DNA of 64,000 nt from Providencia sp. R33 (GCF_019343475.1 NZ_CP072453.1:4278001-4342000); one strand, 5' to 3'. Positions 1 to 9,387 are shown, numbered from the stretch's first letter. Made by a program: numbers and translations. Notes: generated by a model from the sequence alone, not told the origin.

Positions 1-779
1 ATTCGAAAGTGATTATGTTAACCAAAGTTGGGGATGACATTTTCGCGGATAACACCATCCGTAACCTTGAATCTTACGGTATTAACACCCGTTATGTTGA
101 AAAAGTTCCTTGCACATCCAGTGGTGTTGCACCGATTTTTGTCAATCAAAACTCATCTAACAGTATTTTGATAGTCAAAGGGGCCAACAAGTTCTTATCA
201 CCGGAAGATATCGACCGTGCAGCGGAAGATCTGAAAAAATGTAAGTTGATCGTCCTGCAATTAGAAGTGCAGTTAGAAACGGTTTATCACGCAATCTCAT
301 TTGGTAATAAAAATGGGATCCCTGTGCTGCTTAACCCAGCCCCTGCGCAGCGTTCGCTCGATCTGGATTTTGCTTGCCGCTGTGATTTCTTTGTCCCAAA
401 TGAAACGGAATTAGAAATTTTAACCAATATGCCAGTAGACACGATGGATAACGTCCGCCGTGCAGCACAATCTCTGCTGGATAAAGGGTTGAAAAACCTC
501 ATTGTGACCTTAGGGGAAAAAGGCGCACTGTGGATGACCCGCGATAGCGAGTTACATATACCGGCAATCAAAGTGAATGCCATCGATACGAGTGGTGCGG
601 GGGATGCCTTTATCGGTTGCTTCTCTCATTACTATGTACACACGGGGAATATTGAAGAAGCACTGAAAAAAGCAGTGATGTTTTCTGCATTTAGTGTGAC
701 AGGGAAAGGGACTCAATCTTCTTATCCAAGTGTTGAGCAATTCAATGAATTTGTGCAAATCAACACTTCAAACGCATAG
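1..779 (+). CDS. deoK: 2-deoxy-D-ribose kinase / ribokinase-like PfkB kinase, 5' end cut by window edge
   Basis: PfkB-family sugar kinase. The frame is open to the left edge, so the true start lies outside the window; about 258 residues remain of the roughly 305 usual for ribokinases. The C-terminal PfkB signature is intact (DTSGAGDAFIGC, with the GAGD anion hole and catalytic Asp), as is the NPAPA segment typical of ribokinases. Sequence alone does not separate ribokinase from deoxyribokinase. The following FucP-type permease and mutarotase-like gene reproduce the Salmonella deoKPX order, so phosphorylation of 2-deoxy-D-ribose to the 5-phosphate is the likelier role. The regulator deoQ would lie upstream, out of view. 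Confidence 0.75.
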   Translation, partial: SKVIMLTKVGDDIFADNTIRNLESYGINTRYVEKVPCTSSGVAPIFVNQNSSNSILIVKGANKFLSPEDIDRAAEDLKKCKLIVLQLEVQLETVYHAISFGNKNGIPVLLNPAPAQRSLDLDFACRCDFFVPNETELEILTNMPVDTMDNVRRAAQSLLDKGLKNLIVTLGEKGALWMTRDSELHIPAIKVNAIDTSGAGDAFIGCFSHYYVHTGNIEEALKKAVMFSAFSVTGKGTQSSYPSVEQFNEFVQINTSNA

Positions 780-886
780 CTAAATAATAAAACTCAACGT
801 AGCTGAATACCCTTTGACGTATTAATCCGCCATTAGAGCTGAATAGGAACTCATAGGGTATAAATTATAAAAATATAAGGGTTACT

Positions 887-2194
887 ATGAACATTAAGAA
901 CATCACTCAGTTACCTGATGGGTACCTGAGCCGGACTCCTCTATTCCAATTTATCCTACTATCGTGCTTATTCCCTTTGTGGGGATGTGCCGCAGCACTA
1001 AATGATATTTTAATTACCCAGTTCAAAAGTGTCTTTGAACTCAGTAACTTCGCGTCAGCTTTAGTACAAAGTGCGTTCTATGGCGGGTACTTTTTAATCG
1101 CTATTCCAGCCTCTTTAGTGATCAAAAAAACCAGCTATAAATATGCGATTATGGTGGGGTTAATTCTCTATATCGCAGGTTGCAGTATGTTTTTCCCTGC
1201 GTCTCATATGGCGACTTATACCATGTTCTTGGCGGCAATCTTCGCCATTGCGATTGGTTTAAGCTTCCTTGAAACTGCAGCGAACACCTATAGCTCGATG
1301 ATTGGCCCTAAACAATACGCTACATTACGCTTAAATATCAGCCAAACGTTCTACCCAATCGGTGCTGCGGGTGGGATCTTACTGGGCAAATATTTAGTGT
1401 TCTCTGAAGGGGATAGCTTACAAAGTCAGATGGCAAGCATGAATGCAGAGCAAATTCATGAATTTCGCTTAGCAATGTTGGAAAACACCCTCGAACCTTA
1501 CCGCTATATGATTATGGTATTAGTGGTCGTGATGATCCTCTTCCTCATTACCAAATTCCCTAAATGTAAAGTAGCAGAAACCCAAGATCATAAACGCCCA
1601 ACTGCATTAGAAACCTTAAGATATTTAGCAAAAAATAGCCGCTTTAGAAAAGGGATCATCGCCCAGTTCTTATATGTAGGTATGCAAGTTGCGGTTTGGT
1701 CATTCACTATTCGTTTAGCGCTGGAAATGGGTGATATTAACGAACGTGATGCCTCGAATTTCATGGTGTACAGCTTTGCGTGTTTCTTTATCGGTAAGTT
1801 TATCGCCAATATATTAATGACTCGCTTTAATGCCGAAAAAGTCCTGATTATTTACTCGGTGATTGGTGCGCTGTTCTTAATTTATGTTGCCTTTATTCCA
1901 AGCTTCACAGCGGTCTATGCTGCGGTGATGGTCAGTATTCTGTTTGGGCCTTGCTGGGCAACAATTTATGCAGGTACATTGGATACAGTAGACAACGAAC
2001 ATACCGAAATGGCAGGTGCGGTGATTGTGATGGCAATTGTCGGTGCTGCTGTCGTACCCGCTATTCAAGGTTACGTGGCTGACGTACTGCACTCTCTGCA
2101 ACTTTCTTTCTTAGTCTCTATGCTGTGCTTTGTGTATGTCGGTATTTACTTTGTGGGTGAACGCCGCTTTAAAGCGAAACAAGAGGCTAAATAA
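887..2194 (+). CDS. deoP: deoxyribose permease, FucP-family MFS transporter
   Basis: A 435-residue major facilitator protein of the FHS (fucose/glucose:H+ symporter) type with about 12 hydrophobic segments. It starts LPDGYLSRTPLFQFILLSC and has the family's CAAALNDILITQFK motif in helix 1, with N and D in place for sugar and proton coupling. It lies 107 bp after the kinase and 15 bp before the mutarotase-like gene, so one transcript is likely. By analogy with Salmonella DeoP it should import 2-deoxy-D-ribose; the substrate is inferred from the neighbours and fucose or another sugar cannot be excluded. Confidence 0.75.
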   Translation: MNIKNITQLPDGYLSRTPLFQFILLSCLFPLWGCAAALNDILITQFKSVFELSNFASALVQSAFYGGYFLIAIPASLVIKKTSYKYAIMVGLILYIAGCSMFFPASHMATYTMFLAAIFAIAIGLSFLETAANTYSSMIGPKQYATLRLNISQTFYPIGAAGGILLGKYLVFSEGDSLQSQMASMNAEQIHEFRLAMLENTLEPYRYMIMVLVVVMILFLITKFPKCKVAETQDHKRPTALETLRYLAKNSRFRKGIIAQFLYVGMQVAVWSFTIRLALEMGDINERDASNFMVYSFACFFIGKFIANILMTRFNAEKVLIIYSVIGALFLIYVAFIPSFTAVYAAVMVSILFGPCWATIYAGTLDTVDNEHTEMAGAVIVMAIVGAAVVPAIQGYVADVLHSLQLSFLVSMLCFVYVGIYFVGERRFKAKQEAK

Positions 2195-2209
2195 CATCTA
2201 GCTTGGGTA

Positions 2210-3268
2210 GTGAAAACTGCCCAATTTCCTCAACTCACCGTGAGTATGAAAATGAATACACGAATTCCTCTTCACAAAAGCGTATTTACGGAAAACCCGA
2301 CGCTTATTCTAAAAAATGATCAATTCACAGCCACTGCATTTCGTTACCACACGGGTGTGGAAGGTTTGCGTATTGAAAACCAACAAGGTTATTTAACAAT
2401 CTTGCCTTTTCTCGGGCAAATGATTTGGGATGCTGAATTTTGTGGACAAAATCTGAAAATGGAAAATATGTTTTCAGCGCCTAAATCAGTTCCTACGGTT
2501 ATTGAAACTTATGGTTGCTTCGCGTTTCACTCAGGTTTAATCAGCAATGGTTGCCCTTCACCAGAAGATAACCACCCATTGCATGGCGAAATGCCTTGCG
2601 CCCCAATGGAGAGCGCTTGGCTAGAACTGACTGAAAATCGTTTAAAAATTTGTGGTGAATATGAGTATGTCATGGGGTTTGGCCATCATTACCGCGCTGC
2701 GCCGTCTGTGTCATTAAAGGCGAATAGTTCGCTGTTTGATATTCATATGTCTGTGACTAATTTGGCGTCAGTGCCAATGCCACTTCAATATATGTGCCAT
2801 ATGAATTATGCCTACGTGGATAATGCAACATTGACACAAAACATTCCTGAACAGGCGATTAAACTGCGTGAATCGATACCAGGGCATGTCCATCCAACGG
2901 AAAAATGGCTCGAGTTTAACGAAGCATTGAAGTCTGGCACGGTGAAATTAAATCAGCTTAACCAACCACAAATGTGTGACCCAGAAATTGTGTTCTTTAT
3001 GGATAACCTAAGCCAATACACAGAAAACCCAGAATTTAGAATGACATCACCAGCAGGGGACACCTTTGTCACACAATTTAAGTCCAGCGAACTGAACTCT
3101 GCAACACGGTGGATTTTATATAATGGTGACCAAAAAGTAGGCGCATTTGTACTTCCTGCCACTTGCCGACCAGAAGGTTTCTTGGCGGCGAAGAATAACC
3201 AAACCTTAATTTGGCTCGACGCAGGGCAAACCCGTGAATTTACGGTGACTACAGGTGTTGAACAGTAG
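2210..3268 (+). CDS. deoX: DeoX-like aldose 1-epimerase family protein
   Basis: A protein of up to 352 residues from the DUF4432/galactose-mutarotase-like superfamily, rich in beta strands, with conserved histidines (FAFHSG, NHPLHGEMP, HHYRA) in the places where mutarotases carry catalytic residues. It probably interconverts anomers of deoxyribose or a related sugar before phosphorylation; the exact activity of DeoX is not established. The longest reading starts with GTG at 2210, but ATG codons at 2246 and 2252 are alternatives and none has a strong Shine-Dalgarno sequence, so the start is uncertain. It is the last gene of the deo operon and ends just before a terminator. Confidence 0.7.
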   Translation: MKTAQFPQLTVSMKMNTRIPLHKSVFTENPTLILKNDQFTATAFRYHTGVEGLRIENQQGYLTILPFLGQMIWDAEFCGQNLKMENMFSAPKSVPTVIETYGCFAFHSGLISNGCPSPEDNHPLHGEMPCAPMESAWLELTENRLKICGEYEYVMGFGHHYRAAPSVSLKANSSLFDIHMSVTNLASVPMPLQYMCHMNYAYVDNATLTQNIPEQAIKLRESIPGHVHPTEKWLEFNEALKSGTVKLNQLNQPQMCDPEIVFFMDNLSQYTENPEFRMTSPAGDTFVTQFKSSELNSATRWILYNGDQKVGAFVLPATCRPEGFLAAKNNQTLIWLDAGQTREFTVTTGVEQ

Positions 3269-3279
3269 TTTTTCACGAC

Positions 3280-3304
3280 AAAAGGCAGCGAGATGCTGCC
3301 TTTT
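3280..3304. terminator. bidirectional terminator between deoX and the DUF2750 gene
   Basis: A perfect 10-bp stem, AAAAGGCAGC / GCTGCCTTTT, with a 5-nt loop (GAGAT). The A and T runs serve both strands. It also overlaps the stop codon of the minus-strand DUF2750 gene by two bases. Confidence 0.85.
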
Positions 3305-3710
3305 ACTCATATTGCTGGCATTCTTCCTCTAAATCGGCAAGTAACTGCGAGGCATCATTTGTGGGTGTTTTTTTCCCATCAGGTTGCATCATTAGAGCGA
3401 CCTTAATATTCGCTTCATGCATATCAGGTAAAATTTCTGTCATTAAGTGTTCAAGGGTAAATGGCATTGGCGTAAAATTTGCCCATTCGCCTGTTAAGCA
3501 CAACTCCACATACGCTTTTGCAGGCCATAGGGGAAGAGAGAGGCACTTGTCATCATCCCATGTCGTGACGAGGTTCTGCCCATCGCCGATGCTCCAAACT
3601 TGCTGCCAATCGGCGATTTTGCCGACAAAATAGCGGTACTTTTCGGGCGAACTTAACGCCGAAACATTTTGAATTTCTTTCTCATTAGGGGAAAATATTG
3701 GGCTATTCAT
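3303..3710 (-). CDS. DUF2750 domain protein of unknown function
   Basis: A 135-residue soluble acidic protein that matches the DUF2750 family pattern: an N-terminal helical part (SSPEKYRYFVGKIADWQQVW) followed by a WDDDKCLSLPLWPAKAYVELC segment that recalls immunity-type folds. No signal peptide or membrane segment is visible. No function is established for the family. It is transcribed divergently from ynaI across 141 AT-rich bases and convergently with deoX, so it is probably monocistronic. Confidence 0.75.
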   Translation of the reverse strand: MNSPIFSPNEKEIQNVSALSSPEKYRYFVGKIADWQQVWSIGDGQNLVTTWDDDKCLSLPLWPAKAYVELCLTGEWANFTPMPFTLEHLMTEILPDMHEANIKVALMMQPDGKKTPTNDASQLLADLEEECQQYE

Positions 3711-3851
3711 TATTGGATGATCTAAAAAGTAATTGATAATTATTGGGATAATAATATTTATAATTGTTATCTTAATAACACGATAACGTCAAACAACACA
3801 CAGTAAAACGATTAAAAAATATCTATCAGATGAATTTTAGGGCGGTTAGAA

Positions 3852-4871
3852 ATGATAGAAGTATTACTTGAAAAATATGCCATTGGCATGACCATTATTG
3901 CAGTGTGTCTTATGCTGTATGTTGGTTTCGAGATATTCCATAAGCGACGTAAACATAAGCACAAGCATAAAAGCATTATTATTCATATTATTCAAACGGT
4001 TGTGTTATGTGGTGTCGTGGTGGTTGCAGCGCAATATGTGGACATGGCTGCAGCAGATTTTGATTTGAATTTTATCTCTACACCATTGGTTAATTTCATC
4101 ACTATCACATTGATTGCCTTGATTTTAATGCGAAAACTTTTCCAACTGGCTAATCGATTAGAAAAAAAACAAATTAAAAAAGGCAGTGACCCCACTTCTG
4201 CCCGTATTGTTGCCCGGGTGTTCAAAACCACCGTATTTGTCATTATGGTACTGTTATTTGGTGAACATTTTGGCCTGAGCCTGTCAGGGTTGATGGCGTT
4301 TGGGGGCATTGGCGGTATTGCGATTGGTATGGCGGGTAAAGATATCTTGAGTAATTTTTTCTCAGGGTTGATGCTGTATTTTGACCGGCCATTTAACATT
4401 GGGGACTGGGTCAGTTCCCCTGATAGAAATATTGAAGGTACCGTTGTCGAAATTGGCTGGCGGATCACCAAGATTGTCACATTTGACCACCGCCCGCTGT
4501 ATATCCCTAACTCAGTTTTTTCGTCTATTAGTGTGGAAAATCCGGGGCGTATGACTAACCGTCGGATCAAAACAGAATTAGGTTTACGTTACGAAGATTC
4601 CGATAAAATTGGGGCGATCGTCGACGATATTCGCACGATGTTGCAGCAAGATGAAAATATTGATACCAGCCAAACTCTGCTGGTGTATTTTGATGCGTTT
4701 GCGGATTCGTCGTTAAATATTATGGTCTACTGCTTTACGAAAACCACAGTTTGGGCTGAGTGGTTAGCCGCACAACAGGAAGTTTATTTAAAGATCATTG
4801 AGATTGTTAAGCACCACGGTGCGGATTTCGCCTTCCCATCACAAACATTGTATGTGGAAAAAAACCACTAA
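3852..4871 (+). CDS. ynaI: small-conductance mechanosensitive channel YnaI (MscS family)
   Basis: A 339-residue MscS-type channel; E. coli YnaI has 343. There are about five membrane segments, N-terminal ones around residues 10-27 and 43-63, then the pore helix and beta domain: FGGIGGIAIGMAGKDILSNF followed by the FDRPFNIGDWV entry to the cytoplasmic vestibule. The long stretch from ISVENPGRMTNRRI to the C-terminal FAFPSQTLYVE closely matches what I recall of YnaI, which is why I prefer that name over MscS or YbdG. It opens under membrane tension to relieve hypo-osmotic shock. The loop after the first helix is strikingly basic, with alternating Lys and His. It is monocistronic by context. Confidence 0.88.
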   Translation: MIEVLLEKYAIGMTIIAVCLMLYVGFEIFHKRRKHKHKHKSIIIHIIQTVVLCGVVVVAAQYVDMAAADFDLNFISTPLVNFITITLIALILMRKLFQLANRLEKKQIKKGSDPTSARIVARVFKTTVFVIMVLLFGEHFGLSLSGLMAFGGIGGIAIGMAGKDILSNFFSGLMLYFDRPFNIGDWVSSPDRNIEGTVVEIGWRITKIVTFDHRPLYIPNSVFSSISVENPGRMTNRRIKTELGLRYEDSDKIGAIVDDIRTMLQQDENIDTSQTLLVYFDAFADSSLNIMVYCFTKTTVWAEWLAAQQEVYLKIIEIVKHHGADFAFPSQTLYVEKNH

Positions 4872-4883
4872 CGTCCCATACAG

Positions 4884-4937
4884 GATAAATTGACCGACTG
4901 ATTTCATAGATTACGGTTATTAGTTGGTCATTTTATC
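4884..4937. terminator. long inverted repeat, probable ynaI terminator
   Basis: Two 16-nt arms (GATAAATTGACCGACT and AGTTGGTCATTTTATC) match at 14 of 16 positions around a 22-nt loop, 13 bp after the ynaI stop. There is no long U tract, so termination is inferred; an operator for speC is another possibility. Confidence 0.45.
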
Positions 4938-5143
4938 TAAAAATTTAAAATTATTTGATTTTATATTTCGAAGGGGGTGCTGGGGGGCACGAATATTTTT
5001 ATGCTATTAACCAGTGGGTTATAAAAAATATTCGACTCCACATATTTCCCGTATTTTTACCGCTGCGCAAATCATTCCAATTCCCTGATCTATCAAGTAT
5101 ATTGACCGCCTCTTTTCCTCAGCTAACTAAGAGCCAGACTACT

Positions 5144-7303
5144 ATGAACAAAATCAATGTGGCATGTAGCCAGGGGGTCGCAATCTATTTCACTAACCAA
5201 TTTCAGTGGGTAGATATTCGCGATGCACAGTTAAACAATATTGCTGCGGTGGTGCTATCTGAACAAGATGCCAACCAAGGGCTGTGGGAAAGGATAGCAC
5301 AGAGTAAACTGAGTATTCCGCTGTTTATCATCAGTGATAAACAGCTACCAACAGATGAAAACTTACCGTCTTATATCACTGCATTACTGCCACCAGCGCC
5401 CTCCGAGCGGGAAGAGAACAGCCGCCAATTGCTTGATGCTGCGAACCAGTATCTTGCGCAGTTATTACCGCCATTTTTTGCACGAATGATGGATTATGCT
5501 GCGGGCCATAACGTCACTTTTGCTTGCCCAGGCCATCAGGGTGGGCAATTTTTCCGCCGTCACCCAACGGGTGAGCAATTTTACCAATTTTATGGTGAGA
5601 ATTTATTCCGCACAGATTTATGCAATGCGGATGTGGCGATGGGGGATTTGCTGATCCACGAAGGCGCAGCAAAAGAAGCCCAAAAGTTTGCGGCAAAAGT
5701 ATTTAATGCGGACAAAACCTATTTTGTGCTTAACGGCACATCGTCTTCCAATAAAGTGGTGCTCAATGCGTTATTAACACCGGGTGACTTGGTGTTATTT
5801 GACCGCAATAACCATAAATCTAACCACCACGGTGCACTGATCCAAGCGGGCGCAACCCCCGTTTATTTAGAAACGGCACGTAACCCCTTTGGTTTTATTG
5901 GTGGCATTGATGCGCATTGTTTCGAAGAACACTATTTACGTGAGTTAATTCAAGATGTGATGCCAGAAAAAGCGCAGCAAACACGGCCTTTTCGCTTGGC
6001 AGTGATCCAACTTGGGACTTACGACGGTACGGTGTACAACGCAAGGCAAGTGGTCGATAAAATCGGTCACTTATGTGATTATATTTTGTTCGATTCGGCG
6101 TGGGTGGGCTACGAACAATTCATCCCAATGATGCGCCAGTGTTCACCATTGTTGCTTGAATTAAATGAAAACGACCCCGGTATTATGGTCACCCAGTCAG
6201 TGCACAAGCAACTGGCTGGCTTTTCACAAGCGTCACAGATTCACAAAAAAGATAACCATATCAAAGGGCAAGAACGTTTTGTTTCCCATAAAAAACTGAA
6301 TAATGCCTTTATGATGCACGCCTCGACCAGCCCATTTTATCCCTTATTTGCCTCGTTAGATGTCAATGCGCGCATTCACCAAGGGGAAGCGGGTGAAATG
6401 ATGTGGATGGACTGCGTGAAAACAGGTATCGAAGTGCGTAAATCAATTTTCCAGCACTGCCGCTACTTTAGGCCATTTGTACCTGAATTGATTGAGGGTA
6501 AAGCGTGGCATGAATACCCGACTGAGCAAATTGCTTCTGAGCAACGTTTCTTTAATTTTATTCCAAAGGAGCGTTGGCACGCCTTTGAGGGGTATGCCCA
6601 AGACCTATATTTCGTCGACCCATGCAAGTTGATGCTAACAACGCCGGGTATCGATGTGGAAAGTGGGGAATATGAGTCATTTGGCGTTCCAGCGACTATT
6701 TTGGCGCATTTTTTACGTGAGCACGGTGTGATCCCTGAAAAATGCGACTTAAACTCGATTCTGTTTTTATTAACCCCGGCGGAAACGACGGAAAAACTCG
6801 CACTGTTAGTCTCCCATTTAGTGCGTTTCGAACAATTATTGGATGAAGATGCATTATTAGAAGATGTACTCCCATCGGTATATCAACGCTACCAAGCGCA
6901 TTATCAAGGTTATACGTTACGCCGTTTATGCCAAGAAATGCACCAATTGAGCGTTAATGACAATATCAAGCAGTTGCAAAAAGAAATGTTCCGTAAGGCA
7001 CATTTCCCTGTAGTAAAAATGAACCCACAACAAGCACATTTGGAATTTATACGTGGTAACTGCGAATTATTGCCACTCGATGAACTTGAAGGGCGCATTG
7101 CGGTAGAAGGCGCATTGCCATACCCACCGGGCGTTTTGTGTGTTGTGCCGGGGGAAGTGTGGTCAGGCCCTGTGCTGCGTTATTTCAAAGCACTTGAAGC
7201 GGGCATCAATGCACTACCGGGCTTTGCACCTGAATTGCAAGGCGTGTATATATCGAAAAACGAAGGTGAGAAAAAACGTGTCTATGCGCATGTTTTAAAA
7301 TAA
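5144..7303 (+). CDS. speC: ornithine decarboxylase, biosynthetic
   Basis: A 719-residue PLP-dependent group III decarboxylase (fold type I) that converts ornithine to putrescine. It has an N-terminal response-regulator-like wing domain (about residues 1-105), the PLP core with FACPGHQGGQFF, DRNNHKSNHHGA and FDSAWVGYEQF, the PLP lysine at residue 355 in TQSVHKQLAGF, and the C-terminal EGALPYPPGVLCVVPGE block. It resembles E. coli SpeC (711 aa) most; no potE antiporter follows, which also favours the biosynthetic speC over inducible speF. The frame stays open 63 codons upstream to 4955, but family length and alignment place the start at ATG 5144. Confidence 0.92.
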   Translation: MNKINVACSQGVAIYFTNQFQWVDIRDAQLNNIAAVVLSEQDANQGLWERIAQSKLSIPLFIISDKQLPTDENLPSYITALLPPAPSEREENSRQLLDAANQYLAQLLPPFFARMMDYAAGHNVTFACPGHQGGQFFRRHPTGEQFYQFYGENLFRTDLCNADVAMGDLLIHEGAAKEAQKFAAKVFNADKTYFVLNGTSSSNKVVLNALLTPGDLVLFDRNNHKSNHHGALIQAGATPVYLETARNPFGFIGGIDAHCFEEHYLRELIQDVMPEKAQQTRPFRLAVIQLGTYDGTVYNARQVVDKIGHLCDYILFDSAWVGYEQFIPMMRQCSPLLLELNENDPGIMVTQSVHKQLAGFSQASQIHKKDNHIKGQERFVSHKKLNNAFMMHASTSPFYPLFASLDVNARIHQGEAGEMMWMDCVKTGIEVRKSIFQHCRYFRPFVPELIEGKAWHEYPTEQIASEQRFFNFIPKERWHAFEGYAQDLYFVDPCKLMLTTPGIDVESGEYESFGVPATILAHFLREHGVIPEKCDLNSILFLLTPAETTEKLALLVSHLVRFEQLLDEDALLEDVLPSVYQRYQAHYQGYTLRRLCQEMHQLSVNDNIKQLQKEMFRKAHFPVVKMNPQQAHLEFIRGNCELLPLDELEGRIAVEGALPYPPGVLCVVPGEVWSGPVLRYFKALEAGINALPGFAPELQGVYISKNEGEKKRVYAHVLK

Positions 7304-7356
7304 TTTCCTTCGTATTCAGACTTTAAGCGTAGATTTTGCCTTATAGGGTGGTTACA

Positions 7357-7388
7357 TTGGAGTTAGGGCCATCTCTGACTCCAATTTT
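7357..7388 (+). terminator. speC terminator
   Basis: Stem TTGGAGTTAG / CTGACTCCAA, 10 bp with one G-U pair, followed by TTTTAT. It lies 54 bp after the speC stop and just before the ribosome site of the next gene. Confidence 0.7.
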
Positions 7389-7400
7389 ATAAGGTAAGGT

Positions 7401-8336
7401 ATGAGCAAAAAAATCATCCTCGATTGTGACCCAGGCCATGATGATGCTATCGCATTATTACTGGCTTACGGTAATCCTGATATCGATTTATTGGCTGTAA
7501 CGACCGTTGCAGGTAACCAAACCCTTGAAAAAGTCACTCGTAATGCACTGGCAATTGCAGAAATGGCCAAGATCACGGGCATTCCATTTGCTGCGGGCTC
7601 TGTTCGTCCATTAGTTCGGGATATTGAAGTTGCGCCAGATATTCACGGTGATTCAGGGCTAGATGGGCCTGTTTTACCCACCCCAACTTTGCAACTTGAT
7701 GAAAGGCATGCCGTTTCATTGATTATCGATACCATCATGTCACATCCCCCTAAAACAGTGACATTAGTCCCGACAGGGGCACTAACAAATATTGCCCTCG
7801 CTGCACGCCTTGAACCGCGTATTGTTCAGCGGGTGAAAGAGGTGGTTTTGATGGGGGGCGGCTACCATGTGGGTAATTGGAGCGCCGTGGCGGAGTTCAA
7901 CATCAAAATTGACCCTGAAGCGGCACATATCGTCTTTAATGAAAAATGGCCATTGACGATGGTCGGGCTAGATTTGACCCACCAAGCACTGGCAACGCCT
8001 GATATTGTGAAAGAAATTGCGGCGATTGGTAGCGATTGTTCGCAGTTTGTCGTCGAACTGCTGGATTTTTTCGGCAAAATGTACAAACAAGCTCAAGGCT
8101 TTGATGCCCCACCTGTTCATGACCCTTGCGCGGTCGCTTATGTGATTGACCCTTCTGTGATGACCACGCAAAAAGTGCCTGTGGATGTCGAACTTACGGG
8201 TTCGTTAACGCTTGGTATGACGGTTGCTGATTTCCGCCATCCAGCGCCAGCGGATTGCCATACTCAGGTTGCCGTCAAACTTGATCATCAGAAGTTTTGG
8301 CAGTTAATTGTGAATGCTTTAAAAAATATTGGATAA
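7401..8336 (+). CDS. pyrimidine/uridine-preferring ribonucleoside hydrolase (RihA/UriH type)
   Basis: A 311-residue inosine-uridine nucleoside hydrolase that splits ribonucleosides to base plus ribose. The calcium-binding DCDPGHDDA motif is at residues 8-16, with the NxxxN-like GALTNIALA and the C-terminal VHDPCAVAY segment that supplies another metal ligand. Length equals E. coli RihA (311 aa). Substrate preference within the RihA/RihB/RihC/UriH group cannot be read reliably from the sequence, so no symbol is given. It is followed after 3 bp by the DUF6882 gene, suggesting co-transcription. Confidence 0.85.
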   Translation: MSKKIILDCDPGHDDAIALLLAYGNPDIDLLAVTTVAGNQTLEKVTRNALAIAEMAKITGIPFAAGSVRPLVRDIEVAPDIHGDSGLDGPVLPTPTLQLDERHAVSLIIDTIMSHPPKTVTLVPTGALTNIALAARLEPRIVQRVKEVVLMGGGYHVGNWSAVAEFNIKIDPEAAHIVFNEKWPLTMVGLDLTHQALATPDIVKEIAAIGSDCSQFVVELLDFFGKMYKQAQGFDAPPVHDPCAVAYVIDPSVMTTQKVPVDVELTGSLTLGMTVADFRHPAPADCHTQVAVKLDHQKFWQLIVNALKNIG

Positions 8337-8339
8337 TCA

Positions 8340-8813
8340 ATGAGTAATGAATTAGAGCAATTGCCCTACGAGGCATTGATTGAACGTAGCATGAACAGCT
8401 TACAAGCGAAAAACCAATTTCATTGTGAGACTTGGAAGCTGGATGAGGCTGATTGGTCAGTTGACCAAGACGAAGGTACCATTATCTTTCATGCCCCTGA
8501 TAACATTATGGCGACAGCACCCGTGCAGATTATTGGCACTTACGACCAAAGCCAAGGGAGTTGGATGTGGAGCTGGGCAAATACGTCAATTGATAGTGCG
8601 CTAGCTCAAGACGCGATTGCGGTAAAAGCCTATGGTGAGCGTAAAGACAATGCATTACTGACTGCACGCGTTAGCCAAATTGAAGAGTATGATGCGTGGC
8701 AATTAACAGCACTTGCGTGCGAGCTAAACCAGCAGCAAGGTGTTTACCGTGGCATTGCTGGGCATACCTTGATTTTTATGACATTTGGTGATGTTTCCCT
8801 CCAACAAAACTAG
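8340..8813 (+). CDS. DUF6882 family protein
   Basis: A 157-residue cytoplasmic protein with Trp-rich strands, including GSWMWSWANTSID at about residues 75-87. This fits the DUF6882 family, whose function is unknown. It begins 3 bp after the stop of the nucleoside hydrolase gene, so the two are probably translated from one mRNA; whether they are functionally linked is not known. No signal peptide, metal motif or catalytic signature is apparent. Confidence 0.7.
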   Translation: MSNELEQLPYEALIERSMNSLQAKNQFHCETWKLDEADWSVDQDEGTIIFHAPDNIMATAPVQIIGTYDQSQGSWMWSWANTSIDSALAQDAIAVKAYGERKDNALLTARVSQIEEYDAWQLTALACELNQQQGVYRGIAGHTLIFMTFGDVSLQQN

Positions 8814-8818
8814 TTTTT

Positions 8819-8854
8819 TGGTGCCTTGTTGCTGCTCAATAAGGCACTTTCGCA
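8819..8854 (+). terminator. hairpin after the DUF6882 gene
   Basis: GTGCCTT / AAGGCAC stem around a 14-nt loop, followed by TTTCGC. The U tract is short, so efficiency is uncertain. Confidence 0.5.
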
Positions 8855-9041
8855 TCCTCAATACTGGCCCTTCTCTTTTCCTTCATCATTAAATTAAAAC
8901 TAAGTGGTTTTACTTGTTCAATTTATTTGAGAAAGATAAGCGATTTTATTAGCTTTAACTCAAATAACCTTTGGGGCTATGATACATCCATCGAAGGCAA
9001 CACGGGTTGCCTCCCCAAATAAACACCGAAGGAATTATATT

Positions 9042-9251
9042 ATGAACATGTTTAAAACTCTGATGGCAGCTTCTGTATTATCTATGATGGCATTTGGCGC
9101 TTCAGCAGCAACCTTAACTGCAACAAGCGATACGTTGGATTCAGCAGAAGCGATTATTGCCGCTAAAGCAAAAGCAGCAGGTGCAGATAGCTACACAATT
9201 ACCAGTGCTCGTATGGGTAATGTGGTGACAATGAGTGCAGAAACCAAGTAG
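9042..9251 (+). CDS. small periplasmic DUF1471 (YdgH/BhsA/McbA) protein
   Basis: A 69-residue precursor with a clear signal peptide (KTLMAASVLSMMAFGASA, cleavage expected after ASA) and a mature domain of about 46 residues ending SARMGNVVTMSAETK, matching the YdgH/BhsA/McbA family linked to stress and biofilm traits. The start is set by AAGGA ten bases upstream of ATG 9042; an in-frame codon at 8979 would add 21 residues ahead of the signal peptide and is unlikely. The gene is monocistronic. Which paralogue it represents cannot be told. Confidence 0.85.
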   Translation: MNMFKTLMAASVLSMMAFGASAATLTATSDTLDSAEAIIAAKAKAAGADSYTITSARMGNVVTMSAETK

Positions 9252-9290
9252 TTTGGTGAATAAATAAACTTGTTGAAATATTTTATCTGA

Positions 9291-9326
9291 GATGGCGGTT
9301 AATATTTTTAAATATCAATCGCCATC
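9291..9326 (+). terminator. hairpin after the DUF1471 gene
   Basis: GATGGCG / CGCCATC stem with AT-rich pairing continuing inside the loop. No U tract follows directly, so it may be a weak terminator or an mRNA-stabilising structure. Confidence 0.4.
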
Positions 9327-9387
9327 AATAAAATCATCTTCTTCTATACTATAAGATGGCTTCCCCTTGTTTTAAGGAGTTGTTGTT

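Noticed and set aside
3725..3785. Possible Fur box between the DUF2750 gene and ynaI
   Set aside because: TGATAATTATTGGGATAATA-like sequence has some GATAAT repeats but is not a good match, and neither neighbour is an iron gene; AT-rich DNA produces such matches.
3992..4570. 192-codon antisense frame within ynaI
   Set aside because: It is the shadow of a well-conserved channel gene; its translation has no recognisable features.
4955..5143. 63-codon in-frame extension before speC
   Set aside because: The family start and length fit ATG 5144; the upstream residues resemble no decarboxylase N terminus and there is no ribosome site at 4955 that I trust.
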